Source: W0P28-013 sp963658575 (GTDB lineage: Bacteria; Bacteroidota; Bacteroidia; Bacteroidales; Paludibacteraceae). Taken from it: a stretch of 21,189 bases of DNA. Every line of letters starts with the position of its first letter. The stretch's first letter is position 1. The stretch is from assembly GCA_963658575.1 (NCBI GenBank), contig CAVKQB010000036.1, forward strand, positions 1 to 21,189. The letters run 5' to 3'. The notes beneath the pieces were generated by a model, which searched no databases, was not told the DNA's origin, and was given only the letters and a program-made list of their open reading frames with translations. Shown here piece by piece: positions 1 through 7,037 of this stretch. The position numbers and the translations under genes were made by a program.

Positions 1-68
1 AATATATCACGGCACTTAAATAGAATCTGTTCGAGATTCAGTTTTTCTTCTGTTGTTTTTTTGGGCAT
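1..68 (-). CDS. N-terminus of a probable type I restriction-modification DNA methyltransferase subunit (HsdM), cut by the window edge
   Basis: An ATG on the minus strand (bases 68-66) opens a frame that stays open to base 1 and encodes 22 complete residues. It begins MPKKTTEEKL and continues NLEQILFKCRDI. The lysine/threonine-rich start followed by a LEQILFKCRDI-type helix resembles the N-terminal domain of HsdM N6-adenine methyltransferases as I remember them, but 22 residues are too few for proof. A Bacteroidota promoter pointing the same way lies at 337-306, which supports a real gene start here and implies a leader of about 230 nt. In type I systems HsdM acts with the specificity subunit HsdS to methylate adenines and with HsdR to cleave unmodified DNA. 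The rest of the gene and any hsdS or hsdR lie outside the window. Confidence 0.5.
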   Translation of the reverse strand, partial: MPKKTTEEKLNLEQILFKCRDI

Positions 69-83
69 ATTTTTACTGAAAAA

Positions 84-304
84 AGGAGCATTCTCTTGCT
101 CGGAAATTACAAATTAAGAATCGTAGGATTGCAGATTTTAATAATCATGCGGTTTTTGGGTTTAATGTTCCATTGTACTTGCCAAATCTCGCCCGTGCGA
201 GTGTCGAATTTAAGAAAAGTGTGCAAAGAGCATGGCATTCAAAAATAGCGCAACGCAACAAAAGGGAAATAGGGTCTCATGCAATGTATTATTAGAATGC
301 TCCT
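84..304. repeat. 11-bp perfect inverted repeat pair bounding the minus-strand gene's leader
   Basis: AGGAGCATTCT at 84-94 and its exact reverse complement AGAATGCTCCT at 294-304 enclose 199 bp. The right arm directly follows the -7 element of the minus-strand promoter and the left arm ends 15 bp before that gene's ATG. The enclosed DNA holds a second minus-strand promoter-like sequence (247-240) and a small hairpin (CTCGC, loop CCGT, GCGAG at 188-201). It could be a leader RNA whose ends pair, or the boundaries of an invertible segment. I see no gene inside it. Confidence 0.5.
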
Positions 305-305
305 A

Positions 306-337
306 CAAAAGTACAACTTTTTTTGCATGATAGAAAA
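306..337 (-). promoter_or_regulatory. Bacteroidota-type promoter for the minus-strand gene
   Basis: On the minus strand, TACTTTTG (bases 313-306) matches the -7 consensus TAnnTTTG exactly. TTTTC (337-333) lies 19 bp upstream as the -33 element. Transcription would start near base 299 and give a leader of about 230 nt before the ATG at 68. A second weaker match, TATTTTTG at 247-240 with TTTC 18 bp upstream, lies inside that leader. Confidence 0.55.
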
Positions 338-594
338 TATGGATAGAACGATTGCGCAAGAGTGTTTTTTTTGAACAAAAATTGCTAATTTCGCAGCGAC
401 TTACAATTCCCCATAGGTGAGAGAACAAAGAACATAGAACAAAGAGCAAAGATTTTTTAATTATCTAATTTCCAATTATTTAATTAATTTCAGATTCCAG
501 ATTTCAAATTTCAGATTTCAGATTTCAGATTTCAAATTGTTGGTAACTGAAACGCCTTAATCCTCAAATCCTCAAATCCACAACAACTTTATAA

Positions 595-656
595 ACTTTC
601 ACACTTTCACACTTTCACACTTTCACACTTTCTCACTTTCACACTTTCACACTATC
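595..656 (+). repeat. Tandem ACTTTCAC array abutting the SDR start codon
   Basis: Seven units of ACTTTCAC, one of them ACTTTCTC, with a period of exactly 8 bp, then a partial unit ACTATC that runs straight into the ATG at 657. It is preceded by ACTTTATAA, the same lead-in found before the array at 10770-10820. An array of the same unit also lies before the phosphofructokinase promoter, and its reverse complement follows the M23 gene at 2572-2603. Confidence 0.9.
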
Positions 657-1466
657 ATGGAACATAAGATAATTCTCATCACGGGTGCCTCGTCGGGCTT
701 TGGCAAGGCCATGGCTGCGCGGTTGGCTGCCGCTGGACACACCATCTATGGCACCAGCCGCCGAGCGCAAACATCGTCGGCCGACTGCACCATGCTGACC
801 ATGGACGTAACCGACCGCGCGTCGGTCGAAGCCGCTGTGCAGCAAGTCGTTGCCGCCGAAGGCCACATCGATGTGCTGATAAACAACGCTGGCATGGGCA
901 TCGGCGGAGCGGTAGAACTGGCCACCGACGACGAAATCGCCTTGCAAATCGGCACGAATCTGCTCGGCACGGCGCGTGTCTGCTCGTGCGTGCTGCCTCA
1001 CATGCGCCAGCAACGCAAAGGGCTGATTATCAACATCAGTTCGATTGGCGGCGTGTTTGGCATTCCGTATCAAGGCTGGTACTGTGCGTCGAAATTTGCC
1101 GTCGAAGGCTACAGCGAGGCGTTGAATCTCGAGGTGGCGCAGTTTGGTGTGCGCGTGGTGTTGGTCGAGCCGGGCGACTTCAATACGGGCTTCACCAGCA
1201 ACAGACGCATCTCGGCGGCTACGCAGGCCGATGCCGACTATGCACCGTCGTTCGCACGCGTGCTGAAACACATCGAACACGACGAAACGCAAGGCGGAAA
1301 TCCCGATTATCTGGCACGCAAGATGGTGAAAATTGTGGCAGCGCGCCGCCCGCGGTTGCGCTACGTGATTACGCCCGATTGCACCGAAAAAATCTCCGTC
1401 GCCCTATCGAAACTGATGTGCGGCCGCCACTTTCAGGCACTTTTGCGCCGCTTCTACGACGTGTGA
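657..1466 (+). CDS. Short-chain dehydrogenase/reductase (SDR) oxidoreductase
   Basis: A 269-residue classical SDR, of normal family length, predicted to be a cytosolic NAD(P)(H)-dependent oxidoreductase with a Rossmann fold. The coenzyme-binding glycine motif TGASSGFG is at residues 9-16, NNAG at 76-79, and the catalytic set is Ser129 (NISS), Tyr142 and Lys146 (YCASK). The EPGDFNTGF stretch after the active site matches the family's PG motif region. The substrate cannot be read from sequence. Acidic Asp50 in the MDV motif fits the adenine pocket of classical SDRs. No signal peptide is visible. The ATG follows a tandem octamer array with no spacer and has no Shine-Dalgarno sequence. It stands alone as a transcription unit: the next gene has its own promoter. 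Confidence 0.9.
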   Translation: MEHKIILITGASSGFGKAMAARLAAAGHTIYGTSRRAQTSSADCTMLTMDVTDRASVEAAVQQVVAAEGHIDVLINNAGMGIGGAVELATDDEIALQIGTNLLGTARVCSCVLPHMRQQRKGLIINISSIGGVFGIPYQGWYCASKFAVEGYSEALNLEVAQFGVRVVLVEPGDFNTGFTSNRRISAATQADADYAPSFARVLKHIEHDETQGGNPDYLARKMVKIVAARRPRLRYVITPDCTEKISVALSKLMCGRHFQALLRRFYDV

Positions 1467-1490
1467 AAATGCCAATTTCATACATTCCAC

Positions 1491-1521
1491 TTTTTCGTTC
1501 GATGTTTTTTTTGTAATTTTG
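1491..1521 (+). promoter_or_regulatory. Probable promoter of the M23 peptidase gene
   Basis: TAATTTTG at 1514-1521 fits the TAnnTTTG -7 consensus. A T-rich TTTTTC stretch (1491-1496) sits at about the right distance for a degenerate -33 element. Transcription would start around 1528, leaving a leader of about 25 nt before the ATG at 1554. Confidence 0.6.
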
Positions 1522-1553
1522 CGGTGGCAAAAAATTGAGCAACCCAACAACGC

Positions 1554-2525
1554 ATGGCGCGAAAAGTCAAATTTCATTACAATCCCGACACGCTCTCGTA
1601 CGAGAGGGTGCCAACCACCTTCTTGGGCGTGCTGCAGAAGATGGGACTTTTCCTACTGACAAGCGTCTGCTTTGGCATCGTCTTCTGCGTGCTGTTCGTC
1701 TATTTTGGCGAATCGCCGCGCGAAAAACAACTCGCCTCCGAAAATGCCCGCATGAAGACACAATACAAACTGCTCGAACGCCGCATGGACGACCTGCAAA
1801 CCATTCTCGACGACCTGCGCCAGCGCGACGACAATCTCTACCGCGTCATCTTGCAGGCCGACCCCATACCCGACGGCGTGCGGCGCAGCGCACTCGGCAA
1901 CAATCGCCGCTACGACGACTTTGCCGACATGACCAACGCCTCGCTGCTCACCGAAGCCACCAAACGGGTCGACGACCTCACAAAACAGATATACATACAG
2001 TCGCAATCGTACGACGAAGTGGTGGGCTTGGTAAAAGTGAACGACCAAAAACTGCGCAATATCCCAGCCATACAGCCCGTGCTCAACAAAAACCTGAAAC
2101 GCATGGCCTCGGGCTACGGCGTGCGCATCGACCCCGTGTACCACACGCCACGCTTTCACGCTGGCATGGACTTCACCGCACCGACTGGCACCGACATCTA
2201 CGTAACAGGCGATGGCGTGGTCGAAACGGCGGGCTGGCGACAAGGCTACGGCAACTGCGTAACCGTCGACCACGGTTTTGGCTACGTAACGCTCTACGCA
2301 CACATGCACAAAATCGGCGTGCGCAAAGGACAAAAACTGACACGCGGCGACATCATCGGCGAAGTGGGCAACACTGGCAAATCCACAGGACCGCACCTGC
2401 ACTACGAAGTGCGCTTCCACGGAAAACCCGTTGACCCACGCAACTACTACTTCCTCGACCTCTCGCCCGAACAATACGACGAAATGATACAACTCTCGCA
2501 AAACGCCGGACAGATGTTTGATTAG
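1554..2525 (+). CDS. Membrane-anchored M23 (LytM-type) peptidoglycan endopeptidase
   Basis: A 323-residue protein with a cytoplasmic N-terminus, one membrane helix at about residues 31-50, a charged coiled-coil stretch at about 55-90 and a C-terminal M23 domain from about 185 to 300. The zinc and catalytic residues are all present: His202 and Asp206 in HAGMD, the YAHMH segment, and His281/His283 in HLHYEV. It is therefore predicted to be an active zinc endopeptidase that cuts peptide cross-links in the periplasm. The arrangement of membrane anchor, coiled coil and LytM domain resembles MepM/DipM-type cell-wall remodelling enzymes. A short leader and its own promoter separate it from the SDR gene. 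In many Bacteroidota a protein of this type lies near cell-shape genes; no such neighbour is visible here. Confidence 0.92.
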   Translation: MARKVKFHYNPDTLSYERVPTTFLGVLQKMGLFLLTSVCFGIVFCVLFVYFGESPREKQLASENARMKTQYKLLERRMDDLQTILDDLRQRDDNLYRVILQADPIPDGVRRSALGNNRRYDDFADMTNASLLTEATKRVDDLTKQIYIQSQSYDEVVGLVKVNDQKLRNIPAIQPVLNKNLKRMASGYGVRIDPVYHTPRFHAGMDFTAPTGTDIYVTGDGVVETAGWRQGYGNCVTVDHGFGYVTLYAHMHKIGVRKGQKLTRGDIIGEVGNTGKSTGPHLHYEVRFHGKPVDPRNYYFLDLSPEQYDEMIQLSQNAGQMFD

Positions 2526-2605
2526 AAATTAGTAGCAAGATATAAGACACAAGTAGCAAGATAAATTTAGCGTGAAAGTTTGAAAGTATAAAAGTGTGAA
2601 AGTAG

Positions 2606-2624
2606 GGGCGCATTATATGCGCCC
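2606..2624. repeat. 19-nt perfect palindromic hairpin, 8-bp stem, TAT triloop
   Basis: GGGCGCAT, loop TAT, ATGCGCCC. It lies 80 bp after the M23 stop and directly after the GTGAAAGT array. No T-tract follows on the + strand, so it is not a standard intrinsic terminator. It has the same 8+3+8 geometry as the hairpins at 2677-2695 and 19124-19142. Confidence 0.85.
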
Positions 2625-2676
2625 GAAAATTCAATCATTCAATGATTCAGTGATTCAATCATTATATTGCACCCGT

Positions 2677-2695
2677 TGCGGATTGCAAATCCGCA
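2677..2695. repeat. 19-nt perfect palindromic hairpin, 8-bp stem, GCA triloop
   Basis: TGCGGATT, loop GCA, AATCCGCA. It is followed by TAAAAATT rather than a T-tract, so it is probably not a terminator. Its sequence is unrelated to the hairpin at 2606-2624 although the geometry is identical. Confidence 0.85.
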
Positions 2696-2803
2696 TAAAA
2701 ATTGACAGATTTACAAATTTATTTGCACAATAATCAACTGATCAACCCAATTTCCAAATAACCAGAAACATAGAAACGCGCGCAGCACGAGAAACAATCT
2801 TCA

Positions 2804-2855
2804 AATTTTCAAATTTTCAAACAATATCAAACCGTGCGAAGCACGAAATAGAAAC
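2804..2855 (+). repeat. 52-bp perfect dispersed repeat, copy 1
   Basis: Bases 2804-2855 are identical to 6973-7024. The unit consists of TTTTCAAA words, CAATATCAAAC, a CGTGC-GAA-GCACG mini-hairpin (2833-2845) and the linker AAATAGAAAC. Directly after it comes a second mini-hairpin, CGCGC-GAA-GCGCG (2855-2867). Copy 1 precedes the RelA/SpoT gene and copy 2 precedes the MacA-like adaptor gene. Confidence 0.92.
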
Positions 2856-2933
2856 GCGCGAAGCGCGCCAATCTTCAAATCTTCAAATTTTCAAATCTTC
2901 AAACAATTTAGAAACTATTTTCCTCAACCATTG

Positions 2934-5159
2934 ATGGACGAAAAATATGCCAATATGACCGAAGCCGACGAAGAGGCGATGATTCAACAGGAATTCGACG
3001 CCCTCCTGCACGACTACGCCACAACACGCCACAAACAAAAAGTCGAAATCATCACGCAAGCGTTTGAGTTTGCCAAACACGCACACCACGGCGTGCGCCG
3101 ACGTTCGGGCGAACCGTATATCATGCACCCGCTGGCCGTGGCACGCATCGTCGTCAGAGAAATCGGACTCGGCTCCACATCGATATGCTCGGCACTGCTC
3201 CACGACGTGGTCGAAGACACCGACTACACCGTCGAAGACATCGAAGAACGCTTCGGGCCGAAAATCGCACAAATCGTATCGGGATTGACCAAAATCTCCG
3301 GCGGCATCTTCGGCGACAAAGCCTCGGAACAGGCCGAAAACTTCCGCCGACTGATACTCACCATGCCCGAAGACGTGCGCGTGATTCTGATAAAAATGGC
3401 CGACCGCCTGCACAACATGCGCACACTCGGCTCGATGCCGCCAGCCAAACAGTACAAAATCTGCGGCGAAACACAATATATTTATGCCCCGCTCGCCGCA
3501 CGGCTCGGATTCTTCCTCATCAAAACCGAACTCGAAAATCTGAGCTTCAAATACGAACAACCATCGGTCTACGACAAAATACAGGAACAAATCGATGCCG
3601 TAACGCCGCACTTGGAAGAGTCGTACCAACAATTCATCAAACCCATCAGGCAGATTCTCGACTCGTACAACTACGACTACACCATCACCTACCGCGTGAA
3701 AACGCCGTACTCCATCTTCCGCAAGATGCAGAACAAGCATATCCCGTTCGACGAGGTGTACGACCTGCTCGCCGTGCGCATCATACTGCGCCCACGCCCC
3801 GGCGAAGACGAACACGCCAACTGCTGGGTAACCTATTCGGCACTCACATCGCTCTACAAGGAGCACCCCGACCGCACACGCAATTGGCTCAACACGCCCA
3901 AAGCAAACGGCTACGAAGCACTGCACGTAACACTGATGAGCCACGAAGGCAATTGGGTGGAAGTGCAAATTCGCACCGAACGCATGAACGAAATTGCCGA
4001 ACACGGACTGGCGGCGCACTGGAAATACAAAACCGGCACCAACGAACTCGCCGACCTCGACGCTTGGTTCAAATCGCTCAAAGATATGCTCGATACGGCC
4101 GACTACACCAACGCCGTCGAGTTTATGGACACCTTCCGACTGAACCTCTACGCCAGCGAAATCTATGTGTTCACTCCCAAAGGCGATATACGCAAAATGC
4201 CCGCCAAATCGACCGCACTCGACTTCGCCTTTGCGCTCCATACCGACATCGGCATGCACTGCATCGGTGCCAAAGTCGACCACAAACTCGTGCCGCTCAA
4301 CTACGAACTGAAAAGCGGCGACCAAGTGGAGATACTCACCTCGAAAACACAGCAGCCGCAACCCAATTGGATCGATGCCGTAACCACCACACGCGCCAAA
4401 GCACAACTGAAATCGGTATTCAAAAAAGAGTTCCACATCATTCAGGAGAAAGGCAAAAAAGCCGTCGAAGACGAACTCGCCAAACTTAATATGCCGCTCA
4501 ACAACGTAACGGCGGCGCGCATCGTCGATCACTACAAATTCAACACCACCACCGAACTCTATACGGCCGTCGGGCGCGGCTTGGTCAACCTGAACGACAT
4601 CACCACCGTCGTTTTCCAAACCAAAAACCCAAGCAAATGGGTCAAAATCTGGAAATTGCAGTTCGGCAAAAAGGACGAAGCCGAAAAAGAGGCCGATCCG
4701 AAGAAGAAAAAATCGGTGCTGCTCACCGATGTGAACGTGGGGCAGGAGGGTTACACGCTGGCCGAGTGCTGCCACCCAATCCCCGGCGACCCCGTGCTCG
4801 GCTACCTCGACGAATACGGCACAGTACTCGTGCATAAACGCGATTGCCCCGTGGCGCAAAAACTGAAAAGCAACTACGGCAACCGCATCATCACCGCCGA
4901 ATGGGCTACGCACAAAGTGCTGTCGTTCCTCACAACCATCGAAATCTCCGCCATCGACGAACCGGGACTGCTGCAAAAAATCGTAACCGTACTCTCCGAA
5001 GTCTATTCCATCAACATCAAAAACGTGAACGTCGATACGAAAGACGGCGTCTTTACGGGGCAATTCGGCATATTCGTTCACAGCGTCGAAGATATCAACG
5101 TGCTGTGCATGAACCTGTTAAAAGTGCCAGCCATCAAATCGGTGAAACGCATTTCGTAA
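2934..5159 (+). CDS. rsh: Bifunctional RelA/SpoT-family (p)ppGpp synthetase/hydrolase
   Basis: A 741-residue full-length RSH enzyme of the stringent response, cytosolic and probably ribosome-associated. In order: HD hydrolase domain (about 40-190) with the HAHHG histidines, His90-Asp91, Glu94-Asp95 and Asp157/Asn161, so hydrolysis looks intact; synthetase domain (about 240-370) with RVKTPYSIFRKM, PKANGYEALH and Glu343 in VEVQIRT; TGS domain (about 405-470, YVFTPKGDI); a CCHPIPGD conserved segment; and a C-terminal ACT domain (about 660-735, DEPGLLQKI). At the place of the RXKD/EXDD motif this protein has Arg314-Thr-Arg-Asn317. The ATG at 2934 is preferred; an in-frame TTG immediately before it (2931) adds one residue. 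It is preceded by 400 bp of repeats with no clear promoter, and followed 119 bp later by the tolC-like gene. Confidence 0.95.
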   Translation: MDEKYANMTEADEEAMIQQEFDALLHDYATTRHKQKVEIITQAFEFAKHAHHGVRRRSGEPYIMHPLAVARIVVREIGLGSTSICSALLHDVVEDTDYTVEDIEERFGPKIAQIVSGLTKISGGIFGDKASEQAENFRRLILTMPEDVRVILIKMADRLHNMRTLGSMPPAKQYKICGETQYIYAPLAARLGFFLIKTELENLSFKYEQPSVYDKIQEQIDAVTPHLEESYQQFIKPIRQILDSYNYDYTITYRVKTPYSIFRKMQNKHIPFDEVYDLLAVRIILRPRPGEDEHANCWVTYSALTSLYKEHPDRTRNWLNTPKANGYEALHVTLMSHEGNWVEVQIRTERMNEIAEHGLAAHWKYKTGTNELADLDAWFKSLKDMLDTADYTNAVEFMDTFRLNLYASEIYVFTPKGDIRKMPAKSTALDFAFALHTDIGMHCIGAKVDHKLVPLNYELKSGDQVEILTSKTQQPQPNWIDAVTTTRAKAQLKSVFKKEFHIIQEKGKKAVEDELAKLNMPLNNVTAARIVDHYKFNTTTELYTAVGRGLVNLNDITTVVFQTKNPSKWVKIWKLQFGKKDEAEKEADPKKKKSVLLTDVNVGQEGYTLAECCHPIPGDPVLGYLDEYGTVLVHKRDCPVAQKLKSNYGNRIITAEWATHKVLSFLTTIEISAIDEPGLLQKIVTVLSEVYSINIKNVNVDTKDGVFTGQFGIFVHSVEDINVLCMNLLKVPAIKSVKRIS

Positions 5160-5216
5160 ACCATTCGTCGATAAAAAATGCATTTTCGTGGGTAAAAACT
5201 TGCGAAATTGGTCGCA

Positions 5217-5251
5217 TTTGACATAACGTACACACTTTTGCGCGATATTTG
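5217..5251 (+). promoter_or_regulatory. Possible promoter of the TolC-like gene
   Basis: TTTG at 5217-5220 and GATATTTG at 5244-5251 resemble the -33 and TAnnTTTG -7 elements. The -7 box has one mismatch and the spacing (23 bp) is slightly long. The leader would be about 20-25 nt before the ATG at 5279. Confidence 0.4.
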
Positions 5252-5278
5252 CAACGGTTATCGAAAAAAGATAGACTT

Positions 5279-6607
5279 ATGCATTACCGCTGTTCTTTCG
5301 TTGTCGCCGTAATTTGTTGTGCAACAGCAACTTTCGCACAAAACCGCGCGTGGGACTTGAACGCCTGCATAGCCCACGCCAAGGCGCAAAACCTCACCGT
5401 ACAAAAAAGCCGTGTGAGCGCGGCACAGTCCGACGTGGAACTGAAACTGGCCAAAGCCGCCTATTGGCCGAGCCTCTCGCTATCGTCGGGACACCACTAC
5501 AGCAATACACCATTCCCCGAAACCATTCGCACCGAAAGCCAAACCGAATCGCAGCGCGACGCCAACTTCTACAGCGGCAATGTCGGGCTGAACGCCTCGT
5601 GGCAAATCTACAACGGCTCGCGACAGAAAAACATCGAAATACAAAAACTGAACGCGCAGAAGGCCGAACTCGATGTGGCACGCAGCGAAAACGACGTGGC
5701 CGAATCGGTAATGCGCATTTTTGCCAACATACTCTATGCGCAAGAGTCGGTGGTAACCTGCGAAAACGCGCTGGAGGTGAGCGAAAACCAACGCCAACGC
5801 GGCGAAGAGATGCTGGCGGCAGGCTCTATCGCACGCAGCGATCTGGCACAACTCGAATCGCAGTGCAGCAACGACCGTTATGCGCTGGTGGCGGCACAAT
5901 CGGCACTGCGCAACTACAAACTGCAACTCAAACAGTTGCTCGAACTCAACGCCTCCGACGAGATGGAACTCGTCTTGCCCGACTACAGCGACGACGATGT
6001 GCTGGCGCTCCTGCCGACACGCGAAGCCGTTTATGCCCGTGCGCTCGAACTGCGTCCCGAAATCCAAAGCGGCGAGATAGAGGTGGAATCGGCCGAACTA
6101 TCGGTGAAAAAAGCCAAAACAGGCTATGCACCCAATATCTCGTTGAGTGCAGGCACCAGCACGGGTTGGAACTATGCCAACGAACAAAATTTTGGCGACC
6201 AAGTGAAATACCAATGGAGCAATACGATTGGCATCAATCTGTCGGTGCCGCTGGTCGATGGGCGCGCAACCAAAAGCGCAGTCGAAAAGGCGCGCCTGCA
6301 AAAGCAAACAAGCGAATTGAATCGCCTCGAAGAGTGCAAAACACTGTTGAAAAATATTGAATCGTATTGGAACGATGCGCTGAATGCGCAGGAACAGTAT
6401 CGGGCGGCACTCGAACAGCAAAACGCCAACCAAACAAGTTACGCTTTGGTGGCCGAGCAGTTTGCCGTCGGACTGAAAAACGCCACCGAACTTCTGACCG
6501 CCCAAAACGATTTGATGGCGGCGCGCCAAGCCGTGCTGCAAGCCAAATACATGGCCGTCTACAACGCCAATATGCTGCGCTTCTATCAGGGCGAAGAGCT
6601 GAAATGA
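5279..6607 (+). CDS. TolC-family outer-membrane efflux protein
   Basis: A 442-residue outer-membrane channel protein of the TolC/OEP family. It would form the trimeric beta-barrel and periplasmic alpha-tunnel of the exporter encoded downstream. Residues 1-20 are a signal peptide (MHYRCSFVVAVICCATATFA) followed by Gln. The mature N-terminus has the family's WDLNACIAHA-type start, and two internally similar long-helix halves follow, with Gln/Ala/Glu-rich heptads and a NATELLTAQNDLM segment near the C-terminus. I chose the ATG at 5279 over an in-frame TTG at 5249 because it puts the signal peptide at the N-terminus and because the TTG overlaps the predicted -7 box. The adaptor, ATPase and permease genes follow, but 447 bp of repeats separate this gene from the adaptor. 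Confidence 0.92.
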   Translation: MHYRCSFVVAVICCATATFAQNRAWDLNACIAHAKAQNLTVQKSRVSAAQSDVELKLAKAAYWPSLSLSSGHHYSNTPFPETIRTESQTESQRDANFYSGNVGLNASWQIYNGSRQKNIEIQKLNAQKAELDVARSENDVAESVMRIFANILYAQESVVTCENALEVSENQRQRGEEMLAAGSIARSDLAQLESQCSNDRYALVAAQSALRNYKLQLKQLLELNASDEMELVLPDYSDDDVLALLPTREAVYARALELRPEIQSGEIEVESAELSVKKAKTGYAPNISLSAGTSTGWNYANEQNFGDQVKYQWSNTIGINLSVPLVDGRATKSAVEKARLQKQTSELNRLEECKTLLKNIESYWNDALNAQEQYRAALEQQNANQTSYALVAEQFAVGLKNATELLTAQNDLMAARQAVLQAKYMAVYNANMLRFYQGEELK

Positions 6608-6622
6608 TGTCGCAACGTAAAA

Positions 6623-6786
6623 GTTGAGAGGTTAGAGGTTAGAGGTTATAGGTTAGAGATAATTAGGAATTAGGAGTGAGGAGTTGTTGGGCGCGAATCT
6701 GTCCCTCTGCCGAGCGCAGCGAGGATAGGGGGACGAGGAGCGCAGCGACGGAGGGGGTTAAATTTAATTAAGAATTAAGAATTTTT
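6623..6786 (+). repeat. Composite dispersed repeat block, copy 1
   Basis: Module order: GGTTAGA words with period 7; TTAGGAGTGAGGAG; TTGTTGGGCGCGAA; a hairpin-forming GTCCC...GGGGGAC core with two GAGCGCAGCGA repeats; GGAGGGGG; TTAAATTTAATTAAG; ATTAAGA words. The same order occurs at 10469-10640 and 19037-19195. Confidence 0.9.
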
Positions 6787-6928
6787 TCGATAAGCGAGAG
6801 CAGAGTCAAACTTGTTTGAACTATGCCGAGCGGAGAAAAAATGCGCGTAGCGAATGAATAATTAAGAATTTTTTCGATAACCAAATAACCAAATAACCAA
6901 ATCTGCAAATCCACAGAACATAAAAACA

Positions 6929-7037
6929 GCGCGCAGCGCGAGAAACTTAGAAACGTGCGCAGCACGAAAAACAATTTTCAAATTTTCAAACAATATCAAA
7001 CCGTGCGAAGCACGAAATAGAAACTGCGCATAGCGCA
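6929..7037. repeat. Run of four triloop mini-hairpins with covarying stems, including 52-bp repeat copy 2
   Basis: The hairpins are GCGC-GCA-GCGC (6929-6939), CGTGC-GCA-GCACG (6954-6966), CGTGC-GAA-GCACG (7002-7014) and TGCGC-ATA-GCGCA (7025-7037). They are linked by AGAAAC-type spacers and TTTTCAAA words. Bases 6973-7024 are the second copy of the 52-bp perfect repeat at 2804-2855. Both arms change together between hairpins, so pairing is preserved while sequence varies. The last hairpin ends 17 bp before the adaptor's ATG. Confidence 0.88.

Larger units (their letters stand above)
305..656. repeat. Gap before the SDR gene: ordinary sequence, then low-complexity word repeats
   Basis: Beyond the minus-strand promoter, bases 338-420 hold no gene. 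TAATTTCG at 386-393 is an imperfect -7 element without a well-spaced -33. From 421 the sequence is modular: AACAAAGA-type words (421-452), AATTATCTAATTTCCAATTA-type sequence (457-490), a period-7 array of AGATTTC (490-537), a CTCAAATC stretch (560-580) and a period-8 array of ACTTTCAC running into the ATG at 657. Nearly all of 455-656 lacks G on the + strand. I find no convincing promoter for the SDR gene here. Confidence 0.75.
2526..2933. repeat. Repeat-filled gap between the M23 and RelA/SpoT genes
   Basis: The order of parts is: AGTAGCAAGATA words (2531-2563); a reverse-complement octamer array with unit GTGAAAGT (2572-2603); an 8-bp-stem triloop hairpin (2606-2624); a period-8 ATTCAATC array (about 2629-2663); a second 8-bp-stem triloop hairpin (2677-2695); AT-rich DNA with CCAAATAA words (2750-2765); imperfect and perfect GC mini-hairpins (2778-2867); and TTCAAATC arrays (2797-2905). 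No gene is visible. TTTATTTG (2718-2725) is one mismatch from a -7 element but has no -33 partner. Confidence 0.8.

Noticed and set aside
595..656. CRISPR-like direct repeats
   Set aside because: The repeats are 7-8 bp, contiguous and without unique spacers. There are no cas genes.
2606..2695. Hairpins as transcription terminators of the M23 gene
   Set aside because: The stems are perfect, but neither is followed by a T-tract on the + strand or, read in reverse, on the minus strand in the right place.
2702..2725. TTGACA plus TTTATTTG as a promoter for the RelA/SpoT gene
   Set aside because: TTGACA is the sigma-70 form not used as such in this phylum, the -7 box has a mismatch in its key TA, and the spacing fits neither consensus.
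2883..5081. A 732-codon open frame on the minus strand across the RelA/SpoT gene
   Set aside because: It is fully antisense to a well-supported RSH gene, its translation is low-complexity (Phe/Val/His/Arg-rich) and shows no family motif. It arises from the GC-skewed codon use of the real gene. The same holds for the minus-strand frames across the permease, histidine kinase and pfp genes.
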